Shown: positions 47,623-58,054, counted from the first letter of the stretch. The stretch: 64,000 nucleotides of DNA from Umezawaea tangerina (GCF_003002815.1 NZ_PVTF01000012.1:186001-250000); one strand, 5' to 3'. Notes: generated by a model from the letters alone, not told the origin. Numbers and translations: made by a program.

Positions 47623-48237
47623 TCAGGTGAAGTCGAGGTCGCCCGTGCGGGTGCGCTTGAGCTCGAAGAAGTACGGGTAGTCGGCCAGCAGGCGGGCGCC
47701 GTCGAAGACCTTGCCGGCCTCCTCCCCCTTCGGGATCTTGGTCAGCACGGGGCCGAAGAAGGCGACGCCGTCGATGTGGATGGTCGGCGTGCCGACGTCC
47801 ATGCCGACCGGGTCCATGCCGCGGTGGTGGCTGGCCTTGAGCTCCTCGTCGTACTCCGTCGACGTGGCCGCCTCGGCCAGCTCGGCGGGCAGACCGGCCT
47901 CCTCGAGAGCGGCCTTGATCGCGCCCTCGTAGTCCTTGTTCGCCTCGTTGTGGAAGCGGGTGCCGAGCGCGGTGTACAGCGGCAGCAGCACCTTGTTGCC
48001 GTGCGCCTTCTCCGCGGCGATGGCCACGCGGACCGGGCCCCAGGCCTTGTCGAGCATCTGGCGGTACTCCGCCGGCAGGTCGCGGCCCTCGTTGAGGACG
48101 GCGAGGCTCATCACGTGGAAGCTCAGGTCGATGTCGCGGACCTTCTCGACCTCGAGGATCCAGCGGGACGTGATCCACGCGAACGGACAGACCGGGTCGA
48201 AGTAGAAGTCGACCTTCGCCTTGGCCTCTGACGACAT
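47623..48237 (-). CDS. Mycothiol-dependent nitroreductase, DsbA fold (Rv2466c-like)
   Basis: 204 residues of a DsbA-like thioredoxin fold: [18 protein letters not shown] holds the CPFA active site with one Cys, followed by a helical insert and the cis-Pro loop [18 protein letters not shown]. Rv2466c of M. tuberculosis uses mycothiol and this motif to reduce nitro prodrugs and respond to oxidative stress. Length and order (next to pepN) fit. Divergent from pepN. Confidence 0.92.
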   Translation of the reverse strand: MSSEAKAKVDFYFDPVCPFAWITSRWILEVEKVRDIDLSFHVMSLAVLNEGRDLPAEYRQMLDKAWGPVRVAIAAEKAHGNKVLLPLYTALGTRFHNEANKDYEGAIKAALEEAGLPAELAEAATSTEYDEELKASHHRGMDPVGMDVGTPTIHIDGVAFFGPVLTKIPKGEEAGKVFDGARLLADYPYFFELKRTRTGDLDFT

Positions 48238-48455
48238 GTGCAAGCCCCAATTCTTGTTCACGGTGGGTGCGGGGCGCCACGAAGGCACGCCCCGAACAGA
48301 CCAACAAACGCCGACCGGCGCCTCTTCCCGATCCTGGAGTCCACTTGCGGCGGCGTCACGTGATTGGATGCGTGAGGTCGTGTCACGGACACGGCGACTT
48401 CCCATTCCGACGACGTCGGTGTCGAGCACGGGGACGCCGGCAGACGAGGTGACCA

Positions 48456-51020
48456 GTGGCGGCACCCAACCTCACTCGCGACCAGGCCCAGCAGCGCGCG
48501 GCGCTGCTGGAAGTCGACTCCTACCGGATCGAGCTGGACCTGACCGACGGCGGCGGCAAGCCGGGGTCGGAGACGTTCCGCTCGACGTCGACGGTTGCGT
48601 TCCGCAGCCTGGCGGCGGGGGCGTCCACCTGGATCGACATCGTGGCCGCCACCGTGCACCGGGCCGTCCTCAACGGTGTGGAGCTGGACGTCTCCGGCTA
48701 CCGCGAGGAGGACGGCATCCCGCTGCCCGACCTCGCGGAGACCAACGAGCTGACGATCGAGGCCGACTGCCGGTACATGAACACCGGCGAGGGCCTGCAC
48801 CGCTTCGTCGACCCGGTCGACGGCAGCGTCTACCTGTACTCGCAGTTCGAGACGGCCGACGCCAAGCGGATGTTCGGCTGCTTCGACCAGCCCGACCTGA
48901 AGGCCGTCTACGACCTCACCGTGACGTCGCCGTCGGACTGGAAGGTCATCTCCAACTCCGCGATCGAGTCCACAGAGGACGCCGCGGGCGGCGCTGACAA
49001 GCACACCTTCGGCACGACCAAGCCGATGTCGACGTACCTGGTCGCGCTGGTCGCGGGCCCGTACGCGGAGTGGCGCGACGAGTTCACCGACGGCGACTCC
49101 ACGATTCCCCTCGGCCTGTACTGCCGCGCCTCGCTCGCGCCGCACATGGACGCCGAGCGGCTGTTCACCGAGACCAAGCAGGGTTTCGGGTTCTACCACG
49201 AGGCGTTCGGCGTCAAGTACCCGTTCGGCAAGTACGACCAGTGCTTCGTGCCGGAGTTCAACGCGGGCGCGATGGAGAACGCGGGCTGCGTGACCTTCCT
49301 GGAGGACTACGTCTTCCGCAGCCGCGTGACCCGCTACCTCTACGAGCGCCGCTCCGAGACCGTGCTGCACGAGATGGCGCACATGTGGTTCGGCGACCTC
49401 GTGACGATGCGCTGGTGGGACGACCTGTGGCTGAACGAGTCGTTCGCCACCTGGGCGTCGGTGCTCGCGCAGGCCGAGGCCACCGAGTACAAGCACGCGT
49501 GGACGACGTTCGCGAAGATCGAGAAGTCGTGGGCCTACCGGCAGGACCAGCTGCCCTCGACGCACCCGGTCGCGGCGGACATCCCGGACCTGCAGGCGGT
49601 CGAGGTCAACTTCGACGGCATCACCTACGCCAAGGGCGCCTCGGTGCTCAAGCAGCTGGTGGCCTACGTGGGGCTGGACAACTTCCTGGCCGGGCTGCGG
49701 GTGTACTTCGCCAAGCACGCGTGGGGCAACGCGACCCTGGCCGACCTGCTCGGCGCGCTGGAGGAGGCGTCGAGCCGCGACCTGTCGTGGTGGAGCGCGC
49801 AGTGGCTGGAGACGACGGGCCTGAACCCGTTGCGCCCCAAGTTCTCCGTGGACACCAACGGCAACTTCGCCGACTTCGCCGTGCTGCAGAGCGGGGCCCG
49901 GCCGGGCGCCGGCGAGCTGCGCACGCACCGGATCGCGGTCGGCGTGTACGACGACGACGGCAGCGGCAAGCTGGTGCGCACGCGGCGGGTGGAGCTGGAC
50001 ATCACCGGTGAGCGCACCGAGGTGCCCGACCTGGTGGGGCTCCCGCGCGGCAAGCTGGTGCTGGTCAACGACGACGACCTCACCTACTGCACGATGCGGC
50101 TCGACCCGGACTCGCTCACGACGCTGGTCGACCGGATCTCCGACATCGCCGAGCCGCTGCCGCGCACGCTGTGCTGGTCCGCGGTGTGGGAGATGACCCG
50201 CGAGGCCGAGCTGAAGGCCCGCGACTTCGTGAACCTCGTGCTGGGCGGGCTGCACTCGGAGACCGAGGTCGGCGTGGTGCAGCGGCTGCTGCTGCAGGCG
50301 CAGACCGCGCTGTCGTCCTACGCCGACGCCTCGTGGCGCGACGAGGGCTGGCGCCGGTTCACTACCAAGACCCTGGAGCTGGTGCGCGCCGCCGAGCCGG
50401 GCTCCGACCACCAGCTGGCGTTCGCGAACGCGCTGGCGGGCTCGGTGCTCGACGACGAGGCGCTGGCCGTGGTGCGCGGCTGGTACGACGGCTCGGACGT
50501 GCTGGAGGGCCTGGAGGTCGACACCGACCTGCGCTGGCGGCTGCTCCAGGCGCTCGTCGCGCACGGCGCGGCCGGTCTCGACGAGATCGCCGCCGAGGAG
50601 GAGCGCGACCCCACCGCCACCGGTCGTCGGCGCGCCGAGTCCTCGCGGGCGCTGCGCCCGACGGTCGAGGCCAAGGACGAGGCGTGGGACCGGGCGGTCA
50701 ACGACGACGAGCTGCCGAACGCGGTCAGCGAGGCCATCATCGCCGGCATCCCGCACGCGTCCCAGAAGGCGCTGCTCGCCCCGTACGTCGAGCGGTACTT
50801 CGCCGACGTGACCGGGGTGTGGGAACGGCGCTCCAGCGAACGCGCCCAGTCGATGGTCGTCGGACTCTTCCCGGCGTGGTCCATCACACCCGAGACGGTG
50901 ACCGCGTCCGACGAGTGGCTCGCCTCGGCGGACCACCCGCCGGCTCTGCGCAGGCTCGTGTCGGAAGGCCGCGCGGGCATCGTGCGCGCACTGGCGGCAC
51001 AGGAGTTCGACCGGTCCTGA
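48456..51020 (+). CDS. pepN: Aminopeptidase N (M1 metallopeptidase)
   Basis: 854 residues. The M1 zinc site is [10 protein letters not shown] (305-309) with the distant Glu in NESFA, and the aminopeptidase exopeptidase motif is GAMENAGC upstream of it. Domain order is N-terminal beta domain, thermolysin-like catalytic domain, beta-sandwich and a large helical ERAP1-like C-terminal domain. It removes N-terminal residues from peptides in the cytoplasm and may process products of Clp proteolysis. The GTG start at 48456 is preceded by GAGGTG. Same position as Rv2467. Confidence 0.97.
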   Translation: MAAPNLTRDQAQQRAALLEVDSYRIELDLTDGGGKPGSETFRSTSTVAFRSLAAGASTWIDIVAATVHRAVLNGVELDVSGYREEDGIPLPDLAETNELTIEADCRYMNTGEGLHRFVDPVDGSVYLYSQFETADAKRMFGCFDQPDLKAVYDLTVTSPSDWKVISNSAIESTEDAAGGADKHTFGTTKPMSTYLVALVAGPYAEWRDEFTDGDSTIPLGLYCRASLAPHMDAERLFTETKQGFGFYHEAFGVKYPFGKYDQCFVPEFNAGAMENAGCVTFLEDYVFRSRVTRYLYERRSETVLHEMAHMWFGDLVTMRWWDDLWLNESFATWASVLAQAEATEYKHAWTTFAKIEKSWAYRQDQLPSTHPVAADIPDLQAVEVNFDGITYAKGASVLKQLVAYVGLDNFLAGLRVYFAKHAWGNATLADLLGALEEASSRDLSWWSAQWLETTGLNPLRPKFSVDTNGNFADFAVLQSGARPGAGELRTHRIAVGVYDDDGSGKLVRTRRVELDITGERTEVPDLVGLPRGKLVLVNDDDLTYCTMRLDPDSLTTLVDRISDIAEPLPRTLCWSAVWEMTREAELKARDFVNLVLGGLHSETEVGVVQRLLLQAQTALSSYADASWRDEGWRRFTTKTLELVRAAEPGSDHQLAFANALAGSVLDDEALAVVRGWYDGSDVLEGLEVDTDLRWRLLQALVAHGAAGLDEIAAEEERDPTATGRRRAESSRALRPTVEAKDEAWDRAVNDDELPNAVSEAIIAGIPHASQKALLAPYVERYFADVTGVWERRSSERAQSMVVGLFPAWSITPETVTASDEWLASADHPPALRRLVSEGRAGIVRALAAQEFDRS

Positions 51021-51120
51021 CGGCTCGGCGGGGTGGGAACGCACGGCCTCCCACCCCGCCGGTACCGGACGTTTTTCCCAGTTCTCCGGTTACGCCCAGT
51101 ACGGTTCTCGTCCGGAACGA

Positions 51121-51156
51121 CCGGAGGCCGCACCCGTGTCGGGGTGCGGCCTCCGG
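51121..51156. terminator. Terminator after pepN
   Basis: Stem CCGGAGGCCGCACCC/GGGTGCGGCCTCCGG around a 5-6 nt loop, 100 bp after the pepN stop and just past the convergent DUF5130 gene. Confidence 0.75.
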
Positions 51157-51172
51157 TGCGTCGTGGGACTGG

Positions 51173-51667
51173 TCAGGCCTTGGGGGCGGAGCCCGCCTGG
51201 TCGGTGAGCATGCGCAGGCCGCCGATGAGGCCACCGGCGAGGTCGCCCTCCTTGAAGGAGGCGACCATGCTCATGACCGCGAGCTTCGCGCCGCGGTCGG
51301 GGATGCGGCGGCGGGACTCCTCGCCGGTGACGATCTCGACGACGCGCTGGCCGGGCGAGACCGCGATGAGGACCGCGTGCGAGGCGCGCGCGCCGACGGT
51401 GGAGTGCATCTCCTCGGCGGTGGCGCGGGTGTCGTCCGCGAGGTCGCCGAGGTACACGCTGAAGTCCAGGCCGGTCTCGCGGCTGGACAGGGTGAGGGCC
51501 TCGTCGAGGCTCGCGAGCTGGCTCGGGGTGAACGGCACGGCGGGCGCGTGCGGCTCGTACATGCGCGCGACGGACAGCCTGCCGCTGTTGGTGATCACCT
51601 CGCCGACGGCCAGGTCGGACGGGTCTTCCTGCGCGCGGCGGGCTACGACGACGTCACCAGTTGCCAC
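51173..51667 (-). CDS. DUF5130 family protein
   Basis: 164 residues, TPM-like fold: ASLDEALTLSSRETGLDFSVYLGDL..., then HAVLIAVSPGQRVVEIVTGEESRRRIPDRGAKLAVMSMVASFKEGDLAGGLIGGLRML. This is the Rv2468c-type family of unknown function, restricted to actinobacteria. GTG 51667 has GGGGAGG at the right spacing; the upstream GTG overlaps that site. It overlaps the ctaJ gene end by 14 bp, so both are coupled. Confidence 0.85.
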   Translation of the reverse strand: MATGDVVVARRAQEDPSDLAVGEVITNSGRLSVARMYEPHAPAVPFTPSQLASLDEALTLSSRETGLDFSVYLGDLADDTRATAEEMHSTVGARASHAVLIAVSPGQRVVEIVTGEESRRRIPDRGAKLAVMSMVASFKEGDLAGGLIGGLRMLTDQAGSAPKA

Positions 51668-51911
51668 GGGCACCTCCCCTGGCAGTGCGTGCGGGGACGC
51701 CCTCGCCGGCCGGGGCCGCGTCGGACGTCTGGTGGGTCGAGCTGACCCCGGCCGGGTTTCCGCTCCACCACACCGGTGCGTAGCCCCACTCCTGCCCAGG
51801 GCGGTACCGGGTGATGCGGGTGGCCTTAGGCCTCAGCGTCAGTAGCGTGATCACGCCGTAGATGGCCAGCGGGATCAGCGCGAAGACGAGCACGGTCTCC
51901 ACGATGGTCAC
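51654..51911 (-). CDS. ctaJ: aa3-type cytochrome oxidase small subunit, CtaJ-like
   Basis: 85 residues: one N-terminal membrane helix (IVETVLVFALIPLAIYGVITLLTL), then a conserved cytoplasmic part ITRYRPGQEWGYAPVWWSGNP and a variable tail. This matches the small subunit found in the actinobacterial cytochrome bcc-aa3 supercomplex and named CtaJ. The GTG 51911 start lies 7 nt after TACCGT on the minus strand, without a ribosome site, which fits a leaderless message. Its position next to the DUF5130 gene is conserved in mycobacteria. Confidence 0.75.
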   Translation of the reverse strand: MTIVETVLVFALIPLAIYGVITLLTLRPKATRITRYRPGQEWGYAPVWWSGNPAGVSSTHQTSDAAPAGEGVPARTARGGARGNW

Positions 51912-51918
51912 GGCGGCT

Positions 51919-51924
51919 ACGGTA
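51919..51924 (-). promoter_or_regulatory. -10 element, leaderless start of ctaJ
   Basis: TACCGT (minus strand) ends 7 nt before the GTG at 51911. Confidence 0.45.
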
Positions 51925-51949
51925 ACCGATCGCCCACGTGGCGGCGCCC

Positions 51950-53149
51950 TCAGGTGCGCATGAGCGGGCGCGCGAGGACGGTGGCGGTGATCACGGTCGC
52001 CGCGCCCGCCACCAGGTAGACCGCGCCGAGCGACGTGGACACGGCCAGCGGGCCCGCGACGGCGGCGCCGACCGGCGACAGCCCCCAGGTGAGGACGCGG
52101 TACGCGCTGGAGACGCGGCCCATCAGCGGGACCGGGGTCAGGCGCTGCCTGCGGGTGGCGGACAGGACGTTCCAGCCCGCCGACGCGACGCCGAACAGGA
52201 GCACGGCGACCACGCCGACCGAGACCAGCGGCACGGCCCCGTACAGGGCGAACGCGGCCCCCAGCAGCACCAGCGCGCCGACCATGACGGGGCCGACGCC
52301 GAACCGGGCGGCCAGCGCCGGGCTCGTGCGGGCGCCCGCGAGCGCGCCGAGGGAGAGCACCACCACAAGCCACGGCACCGCCGACGGCGGCAGGCCGAGC
52401 TCGGTGACCGCGTACAGGGCGAACATGGCGTTGACCGCCGACGCGCAGACCGCCGTCACGCCCACGGCGACCACGAGCACCCGCAGCTCGGGCGACCGGA
52501 AGAGGAAGCCCGCGCCCTCGGCGAGCTGGGCGCGCAGGTTCGTGCGCGGCGGGCGGTCGGGCGCGACCTCGGGCAGCCGGAACACGAAGTACGCGGCCAC
52601 CACGAACGTCAGCGCGTCCAGGGCGAAGCAGGCGGCGGGCTGCCACCAGAACAGGGCGCTCGCGGCGAGCGGGCCGACCAGGTCCATGCCGACCGTCTCG
52701 ACGGTCACGAACCGGCCGTTGGCCTGCTCCAGCTCGGCCGGCCCGGCCAGCTCGACCAGCAGCACCTGCGACGCCGTGTCGGCGAACGTCTCCGCGGCGG
52801 TGAGCAGGAACGCGCACCCGCACAGCAGGGCCACGCCCGCCCGGTCGGTGTACACCGCGAGGGCGAGCAGCGCCGTGACCACGGCCCGGAACGCGTGCGC
52901 GACGGCGACCACCCGGCGGGGCGGCCACCGGTCGACCAGGACACCGGCGGGCAGCGCGACCAGCAGCCACGGCAGCGCCATCGCGACGGCCACCGCGGAG
53001 GCCGCCAGCGGGCTGCGGGTGCTGATCGCGGTGTAGAGCGGGAGCGCGACCGTGCGCACCCCGTCCCCCACCAACGACGTCGCCCAGGCACCGGTCAGCC
53101 GCCGGAACTCCGGCGTCCGCACACCCGTCGCCCGGAGCGCGTCGACCAC
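51950..53149 (-). CDS. MFS transporter (MFS_3/enterobactin exporter-like type)
   Basis: 399 residues with 10-12 membrane helices: FRRLTGAWATSLVGDGVRTVALPLYTA at the start, the loop motif VDRWPPRRVV between helices 2 and 3, ETFADTASQVLLVELAGPAELEQANGR, and PLMGRVSSAYRVLTWGLSPVGAAVAG. This is the MFS_3-like exporter type, often involved in siderophore or drug efflux. The GTG 53149 start has GAGG upstream. It is absent from the M. tuberculosis order and lies beside the repeat-protein gene, from which it is divergent. Confidence 0.88.
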   Translation of the reverse strand: MVDALRATGVRTPEFRRLTGAWATSLVGDGVRTVALPLYTAISTRSPLAASAVAVAMALPWLLVALPAGVLVDRWPPRRVVAVAHAFRAVVTALLALAVYTDRAGVALLCGCAFLLTAAETFADTASQVLLVELAGPAELEQANGRFVTVETVGMDLVGPLAASALFWWQPAACFALDALTFVVAAYFVFRLPEVAPDRPPRTNLRAQLAEGAGFLFRSPELRVLVVAVGVTAVCASAVNAMFALYAVTELGLPPSAVPWLVVVLSLGALAGARTSPALAARFGVGPVMVGALVLLGAAFALYGAVPLVSVGVVAVLLFGVASAGWNVLSATRRQRLTPVPLMGRVSSAYRVLTWGLSPVGAAVAGPLAVSTSLGAVYLVAGAATVITATVLARPLMRT

Positions 53150-53414
53150 GGCACGACCTCGTTTCCGACCTCGGCGGCGAGGGAACTCCCCTGAAGCTAC
53201 GCACCGTGTCCAGACGGTGACAATCGCACCAACGAAGGCCGTTCACGCGGGTCAACGGCTACGACCGGACGGTCTGCGACCGTACGGCGGCGCGCGGCGG
53301 CCGGTTTGGCGTCTTGTCATCGGGCCACTCGGCTTCTAGCTTTTCACCTATACGGGTCTTGCATTTCCTCTATCGACCATAATTCGAGCTTCAGCGCGTC
53401 CAGGAGGACACCAC

Positions 53415-54080
53415 ATGTACACGATCCCCGCTGTCCAGGCCCCCTCCGTCACCCTTTCGAAGTACGGCCAGGTAGCGCACAGCGTTACCACTGTTCAGCG
53501 GCGCGATCAGGCTGTTGCGTCCGTTCGGATCACCATGGACGACTCCGTTCGGATCACGCGACGCGACTCCGTTCGGATCACGGCGGCCGCGGATTCGGTT
53601 CGGATCACCGCACAGGGCGAGTCGGTGCGCATCACGGCGCTGGACTCCGTGCGGATCACCGCTTCGTCCGGTTCGGTGCGGATCACGGCCCGCGACTCCG
53701 TCCGGATCACCGCCCGCGACTCGGTGCGCATCACCGCGCGTGACTCCGTGCGGATCACGGCACGGGAGGACTCGGTCCGGATCACGGCGCTCGACTCGGT
53801 CCGGATCACCGCGCGGGAGGACTCGGTGCGCATCACCGCGCACGACGACTCCGTCCGCATCACGGCTCAGGCGGACTCCGTGCGCATCACCGCGCACGAC
53901 GACTCGGTGCGGATCACCGCGAGCGACTCCGTTCGGATCACCGCACACGAGGACTCCGTGCGGATCACCGCGCACGAGGACTCCGTGCGGATCACCGCGC
54001 ACGAGGACTCCGTGCGCATCACCGCGGACGGCTCGGTGCGCATCACGGCGCGCCGCGACGAGCTCGCGCTGGCGGCCTGA
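53415..54080 (+). CDS. SVRIT(A) tandem-repeat protein, novel
   Basis: 221 residues: an N-terminal 35-residue leader-like part (MYTIPAVQAPSVTLSKYGQV ... TTVQRRDQAVA), then 21 copies of SVRIT, usually DSVRITA followed by 1-2 variable residues (R, L, HE, HD, RE), giving an 8- or 9-residue period, and a short tail RRDELALAA. AGGAGG stands 8 nt before the ATG, a perfect ribosome site. Copies differ mainly at third codon positions (TCC/TCG, GTT/GTC/GTG, CGG/CGC, ACC/ACG), so the peptide is under selection, not the DNA. The alternating polar/non-polar strand-like unit suggests a beta-solenoid or amyloid-like stack; no signal peptide or membrane helix is seen. No family is recognised. A repeated-core peptide precursor is a less likely option. 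Confidence 0.8.
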   Translation: MYTIPAVQAPSVTLSKYGQVAHSVTTVQRRDQAVASVRITMDDSVRITRRDSVRITAAADSVRITAQGESVRITALDSVRITASSGSVRITARDSVRITARDSVRITARDSVRITAREDSVRITALDSVRITAREDSVRITAHDDSVRITAQADSVRITAHDDSVRITASDSVRITAHEDSVRITAHEDSVRITAHEDSVRITADGSVRITARRDELALAA

Positions 54081-54138
54081 GGACCGGACCGCCCGCGAGC
54101 ACGGCCACCCTCAGCACCGCAGGCGCGAGCCCGCCGGA

Positions 54139-54714
54139 CTAGGCAGCGGGCTCGCCGAGGTAGGGCAACCAGAGCGGATCGGCCTCGGTGACGCCTGCCA
54201 GCAACCGCCAGTGCGGCCCCCTGGGCGCGTTCGGCACGACGCGGAGCCGCCACCCCAGCTCGGACAGCAGCTTGTCCGCCTTGCGGTGGTTGCACTTCGC
54301 GCAGCACGCGACGCAGTTCTGCCAGGTGTGGGGCCCACCCCGGCTGCGCGGGACGACGTGGTCGATCGTCTCGGCCCGACCGCCGCAGTACGCGCACCGG
54401 AAGCGGTCCCGGTGCATCAACCCGGCCCTGGTCAACGGAACGCGCCCCCGGTAGGGGACGCGCACGTAGGTACTGAGCCGGATCACGGACGGCACTATGA
54501 CCTCGGCCGACGACGAGTGGACCATGGATCCCGCGGGATCCCCGTGGACGACCTCGGCCTTGCCGCAGACGACGAGCACGACCGCGCGGCGCAGCGACAG
54601 CGCGGTGAGGGGCTCGAACGTGGCGTTGAGCAGGAGCACTTTTCTTCTACCCCAGGGGAACACGACCGGTGCGTGACCGGTACCCTCCCCATTGCGGTCC
54701 CCGTCGTCCGACAC
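54139..54714 (-). CDS. HNH endonuclease family protein
   Basis: 191 residues with the actinobacterial HNH pattern: RKVLLLNATFEPLTALSLRRAVVLVVCGKAEVVH at the start, CAYCGGRAETIDHVVPRSRGGPHTWQNCVACCAKCNHRKADK as the zinc-bound beta-beta-alpha metal motif (two CxxC knuckles and H...N...H). The role is unknown; similar single-copy HNH genes are conserved in this order (Rv2469c). The start is uncertain: GTG 54714 is used here, but a start near VLLLNATFEP is possible, since the first 20-25 residues are not conserved. Confidence 0.85.
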   Translation of the reverse strand: MSDDGDRNGEGTGHAPVVFPWGRRKVLLLNATFEPLTALSLRRAVVLVVCGKAEVVHGDPAGSMVHSSSAEVIVPSVIRLSTYVRVPYRGRVPLTRAGLMHRDRFRCAYCGGRAETIDHVVPRSRGGPHTWQNCVACCAKCNHRKADKLLSELGWRLRVVPNAPRGPHWRLLAGVTEADPLWLPYLGEPAA

Positions 54715-54936
54715 GGAGCGGACGATGGCCTGTTTTTGGCCAGCAGGGACCCTCGGCGCTACCCCGGCCGTAGTCAGGGCGCCGATCGGGGTCGGTTGTC
54801 GGTCTGGCACGCGACCACCTCCACCGGTACAGCCATAGCAGACCACAGATCACCCCCAAAAGGCACGTGTCCCAGCACACCTGAGATCGAAATGTGGGCG
54901 AACGCGGGCCTAACGGTGATGGTTTTCAACCAACGC

Positions 54937-54942
54937 TACGCT
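54937..54942 (+). promoter_or_regulatory. -10 element, leaderless start of the prolyl oligopeptidase gene
   Basis: TACGCT ends 7 nt before the GTG at 54950; no ribosome site is visible. Confidence 0.5.
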
Positions 54943-54949
54943 TCGCGGG

Positions 54950-57043
54950 GTGACTGAGGTTCCTTCCGCAGCTCTGCCTGCGACGATGACCTACCCGGCC
55001 GCCGTTCGGCTCGACCTCGTCGAGCACCTGCACGGCCGACCGGTGGCGGACCCCTACCGCTGGCTGGAGGACGCCGCGGACCCCCGTACGGCCGAGTGGT
55101 CGGCCGCGCAGGACGTCCTGGCCCGGTCGTGGCTGGACGCGCTGCCCGGCCGCGAGGCGCTCGGCGGGCGCCTGCGGGAGCTGACGCGGACCGGCTCGGT
55201 GTCCACGCCGACGTGGCGGGCGGGCCGGGCGTTCTTCACCCGCCGCGGCCCGGACCAGGACCACCCGGTGCTGCACGTGCGCGAGGCCGACGGCACCGAG
55301 CGCGTGCTGCTCGACGTGAGCGCGCTGGACCCGTCCGGGCGCACGACGCTGGACGCGTGGTCGCCCAGCGACGAGGGCACCCTGCTGGCCTACCAGGTGT
55401 CGGTCGGCGGGAACGAGCAGTCGCTGCTGCACGTGCTCGACGTCGACTCCGGCGAGCTCGTCGAGGGCCCGATCGACCGCTGCCGCTACTCCCCCGTCGG
55501 CTGGCTGCCCGGCGGCGAGGAGTTCTACTACGTCCGCCAGCTCGACCCCGCGGACCTGCCGGAGGACGAGCGGCTGTTCCACCGCCGCGTGTGGCGGCAC
55601 CGGGTGGGCGCGGACCCGGCGACCGACGTGCGGGTGCACGGCGACGGCCTGGACCACACCTACTACTACGGGCTCAGCGTGTCGCCCGGCGGCCGGTGGC
55701 TGGTCGTGAGCGGCAAGCCCGGCACGGTCCGCCGCGACTCGGTGTGGATCGCGGACCTGCACGGCGACGCGGAGCTGCGCCCGGTGGTCGACGCCGACGC
55801 CGGTGCCCAGTGCACGGCGTGGGTCGCCCGCGACGGCAGGCTCTACCTCCACACGTCGCTGGACGCGCCGCGGTTCCGGCTGTGCGCGACGGATCCGGTC
55901 ACCCCGACCCCGGAGCACTGGGTGGACGTGGTCGCCGAGCAGGACGACTCGGTGCTCGACGGCGCGAAGTGGCTGGACGGCGCGCTGGTCGTGCTGCGGA
56001 CCCGGCACGCGGTGTCCGAGCTGCACCTGCACGACCCGGTCACCGGCGAGCACCGCGGCCCGATCCCGTTGCCCAGCACCGGCTCCGTGCACGGCATGTC
56101 CATTGTGGACGACGGTCCCGCCGACGACGTGTGGTTCGGCTACTCCGACTTCGTCACGCCGATGTCGGTGTTGCGCTACTCCCTGTCGCGCGGCACGACC
56201 GAGGTGCACGAGGCCGCGCCGGGCGCGGTCGAGCTGCCGGATGTGGTCACGCAGCAGCTGGAGTACACCTCCATGGACGGCACCACCGTGCGGATGTTCG
56301 TGGTGTCCGGCGAACGCAGCCCCGACGAGCCCCGGCCGACGCTGCTGTCGGGCTACGGCGGGTTCGCCGTCGGCCGCGGCCCCGGCTACAGCGCGACGAC
56401 GCTGGCATGGGTCGAGGCGGGCGGCGTGTGGGTGCACGCGTCGCTGCGCGGCGGCGACGAGGAGGGCGAGCAGTGGCACCGCGCCGGGATGCGCGAGCAC
56501 AAGCAGAACGTGTTCGACGACTTCCACGCCGCGGCCGAGCGGCTGGTGCGCGACGGGTGGACCACCCCGCAGCAGTTGGCGATCATGGGCGGCTCCAACG
56601 GCGGCCTGCTCGTCGGCGCCGCGCTGACCCAGCGACCGGAGCTGTACGCGGCCGTGGTGTGCTCGGCCCCGCTGCTGGACATGGTGCGGTACGAGAACTT
56701 CCTGCTGGGCAGGCTGTGGGCCGAGGAGTACGGCACGGCCGCGGTGGCCGAAGAGTTCACGTGGCTTTCGTCCTACTCCCCGTACCACCAAGTGCGCCCG
56801 GAAGTTGAGTACCCTTCGGTGCTGTTCACGGTGTTCGAGTCGGACAGCCGAGTGGACCCCAACCACGCCCGGAAGATGTGCGCGGCACTGCAGCACGCCA
56901 GCGCGTCCGACGCGACGAAGCGCCCGGTGCTGGTCCGCCGGGAGACCGAGGTGGGGCACGCGGGCCGTTCGGTCGGCCGCGCGGTGGGCTTGGCCGTGGA
57001 CCAGGTGACCTTCCTCGCCCACGCGACGGGGCTGAACTTGTAG
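54950..57043 (+). CDS. Prolyl oligopeptidase family (S9A) serine peptidase
   Basis: 697 residues: N-terminal seven-bladed beta-propeller (from [21 protein letters not shown]) and C-terminal alpha/beta-hydrolase domain (about 430-697). The triad is Ser in [13 protein letters not shown], Asp in [14 protein letters not shown] and His in [19 protein letters not shown] and [24 protein letters not shown] are family landmarks. It cleaves short peptides after Pro, or after basic residues if closer to oligopeptidase B. No signal peptide. Starts at a GTG with a leaderless-type -10. Followed by the mscS gene after 13 bp. Confidence 0.95.
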   Translation: MTEVPSAALPATMTYPAAVRLDLVEHLHGRPVADPYRWLEDAADPRTAEWSAAQDVLARSWLDALPGREALGGRLRELTRTGSVSTPTWRAGRAFFTRRGPDQDHPVLHVREADGTERVLLDVSALDPSGRTTLDAWSPSDEGTLLAYQVSVGGNEQSLLHVLDVDSGELVEGPIDRCRYSPVGWLPGGEEFYYVRQLDPADLPEDERLFHRRVWRHRVGADPATDVRVHGDGLDHTYYYGLSVSPGGRWLVVSGKPGTVRRDSVWIADLHGDAELRPVVDADAGAQCTAWVARDGRLYLHTSLDAPRFRLCATDPVTPTPEHWVDVVAEQDDSVLDGAKWLDGALVVLRTRHAVSELHLHDPVTGEHRGPIPLPSTGSVHGMSIVDDGPADDVWFGYSDFVTPMSVLRYSLSRGTTEVHEAAPGAVELPDVVTQQLEYTSMDGTTVRMFVVSGERSPDEPRPTLLSGYGGFAVGRGPGYSATTLAWVEAGGVWVHASLRGGDEEGEQWHRAGMREHKQNVFDDFHAAAERLVRDGWTTPQQLAIMGGSNGGLLVGAALTQRPELYAAVVCSAPLLDMVRYENFLLGRLWAEEYGTAAVAEEFTWLSSYSPYHQVRPEVEYPSVLFTVFESDSRVDPNHARKMCAALQHASASDATKRPVLVRRETEVGHAGRSVGRAVGLAVDQVTFLAHATGLNL

Positions 57044-57056
57044 GAGGACGACGTTC

Positions 57057-57956
57057 GTGCAGGGACTGGATGACGCCAAGCAGGCGCTGGCCATCGACTG
57101 GTGGGTGGAGAACGGGCCGAAGCTCGCCCAGGCGGGGCTGCGCATCGCGCTGATCCTGCTGATCGCGATCGTGGTCCGCTGGCTCATCCGGCGCCTGATC
57201 GACCGGCTCACCAGGGGAGGCGAGGCCGACCGCAAGCCGTCGCTGCTGCGCCCCCTGCGGGAACGCGCTCCGCAGGCCCTGGGCGCGCTGGTGTCGGAAC
57301 GCCGGGACCAGCGCGCCAAGACCATCGGCTCGGTGCTGAAGTCCGTGACCACCATGGGCGTCTTCGGCATCGCGTTCATCCAGGTGCTCACCGAGCTGGG
57401 CATGAACGTGGCGCCGATCCTGACGTCTGCGGGCATCCTCGGCGTGGCGATCGGCTTCGGCGCGCAGAACCTGGTGAAGGACTTCCTGTCCGGGATGTTC
57501 ATGATGCTGGAGGACCAGTACGGCGTCGGCGACGTCGTGGACCTCGGTCCCGCGACCGGCACCGTGGAGGCGGTGGGCCTGCGGATCACCACGATCCGCG
57601 ACGGCAACGGCACGGTCTGGTACGTCCGCAACGGCGAGATCCTGCGCGTCGGCAACTCCAGCCAGGGTTTCGCGGTCGCGGTCGTCGACCTGCCGCTGGC
57701 CTACGGCTCGAACCTGGCCGACGCCAGCGAGGTGCTGGAGCGCGTGTCCCTGGAGGCGACCGAGGAGGAGCCGCTGTCCAAGGACGTCATCGACAAGCCG
57801 CAGGTGCTCGGTGTGGAGAAGGTCACCGTGGACGGGATCACCATGCGCGTCACGGTGAAGGTGCGGCCCGGCCGCCAGTGGTCGGTGCAGCGGGCGTTGC
57901 GCGCGAAACTCATGCCCGCCTTGGAGAAGTCGGGCGTGACCACGGTCAAGTCGTAG
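57057..57956 (+). CDS. MscS-type small-conductance mechanosensitive channel
   Basis: 299 residues. Two membrane helices precede the pore-lining helix and beta domain: [30 protein letters not shown] is the MscS pore/hinge signature, followed by the beta barrel [28 protein letters not shown]. It releases solutes on osmotic downshock. The start is GTG 57057 with AGGAGG upstream; cotranscribed with the peptidase gene. Confidence 0.94.
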   Translation: MQGLDDAKQALAIDWWVENGPKLAQAGLRIALILLIAIVVRWLIRRLIDRLTRGGEADRKPSLLRPLRERAPQALGALVSERRDQRAKTIGSVLKSVTTMGVFGIAFIQVLTELGMNVAPILTSAGILGVAIGFGAQNLVKDFLSGMFMMLEDQYGVGDVVDLGPATGTVEAVGLRITTIRDGNGTVWYVRNGEILRVGNSSQGFAVAVVDLPLAYGSNLADASEVLERVSLEATEEEPLSKDVIDKPQVLGVEKVTVDGITMRVTVKVRPGRQWSVQRALRAKLMPALEKSGVTTVKS

Positions 57957-58054
57957 CCGGTTTGCGCTGTTGGGGCCGCCGGGGCTTCCTTTGGTGGCCC
58001 CGACACCGGCCCCCCGACGAGCGCGCGGGCCGGTGCGTGAGTCAGGATGGACGA

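Noticed and set aside
53391-54002. Antisense repeat proteins (VIRTES and RGDPHGV readings)
   Set aside because: No ribosome site, less conserved peptide units, and explained as shadows of the plus-strand SVRIT gene.
53507-54060. Direct repeats resembling a CRISPR array
   Set aside because: Units are 24-27 bp with no spacers, and they encode a conserved peptide with synonymous variation; there are no cas genes.
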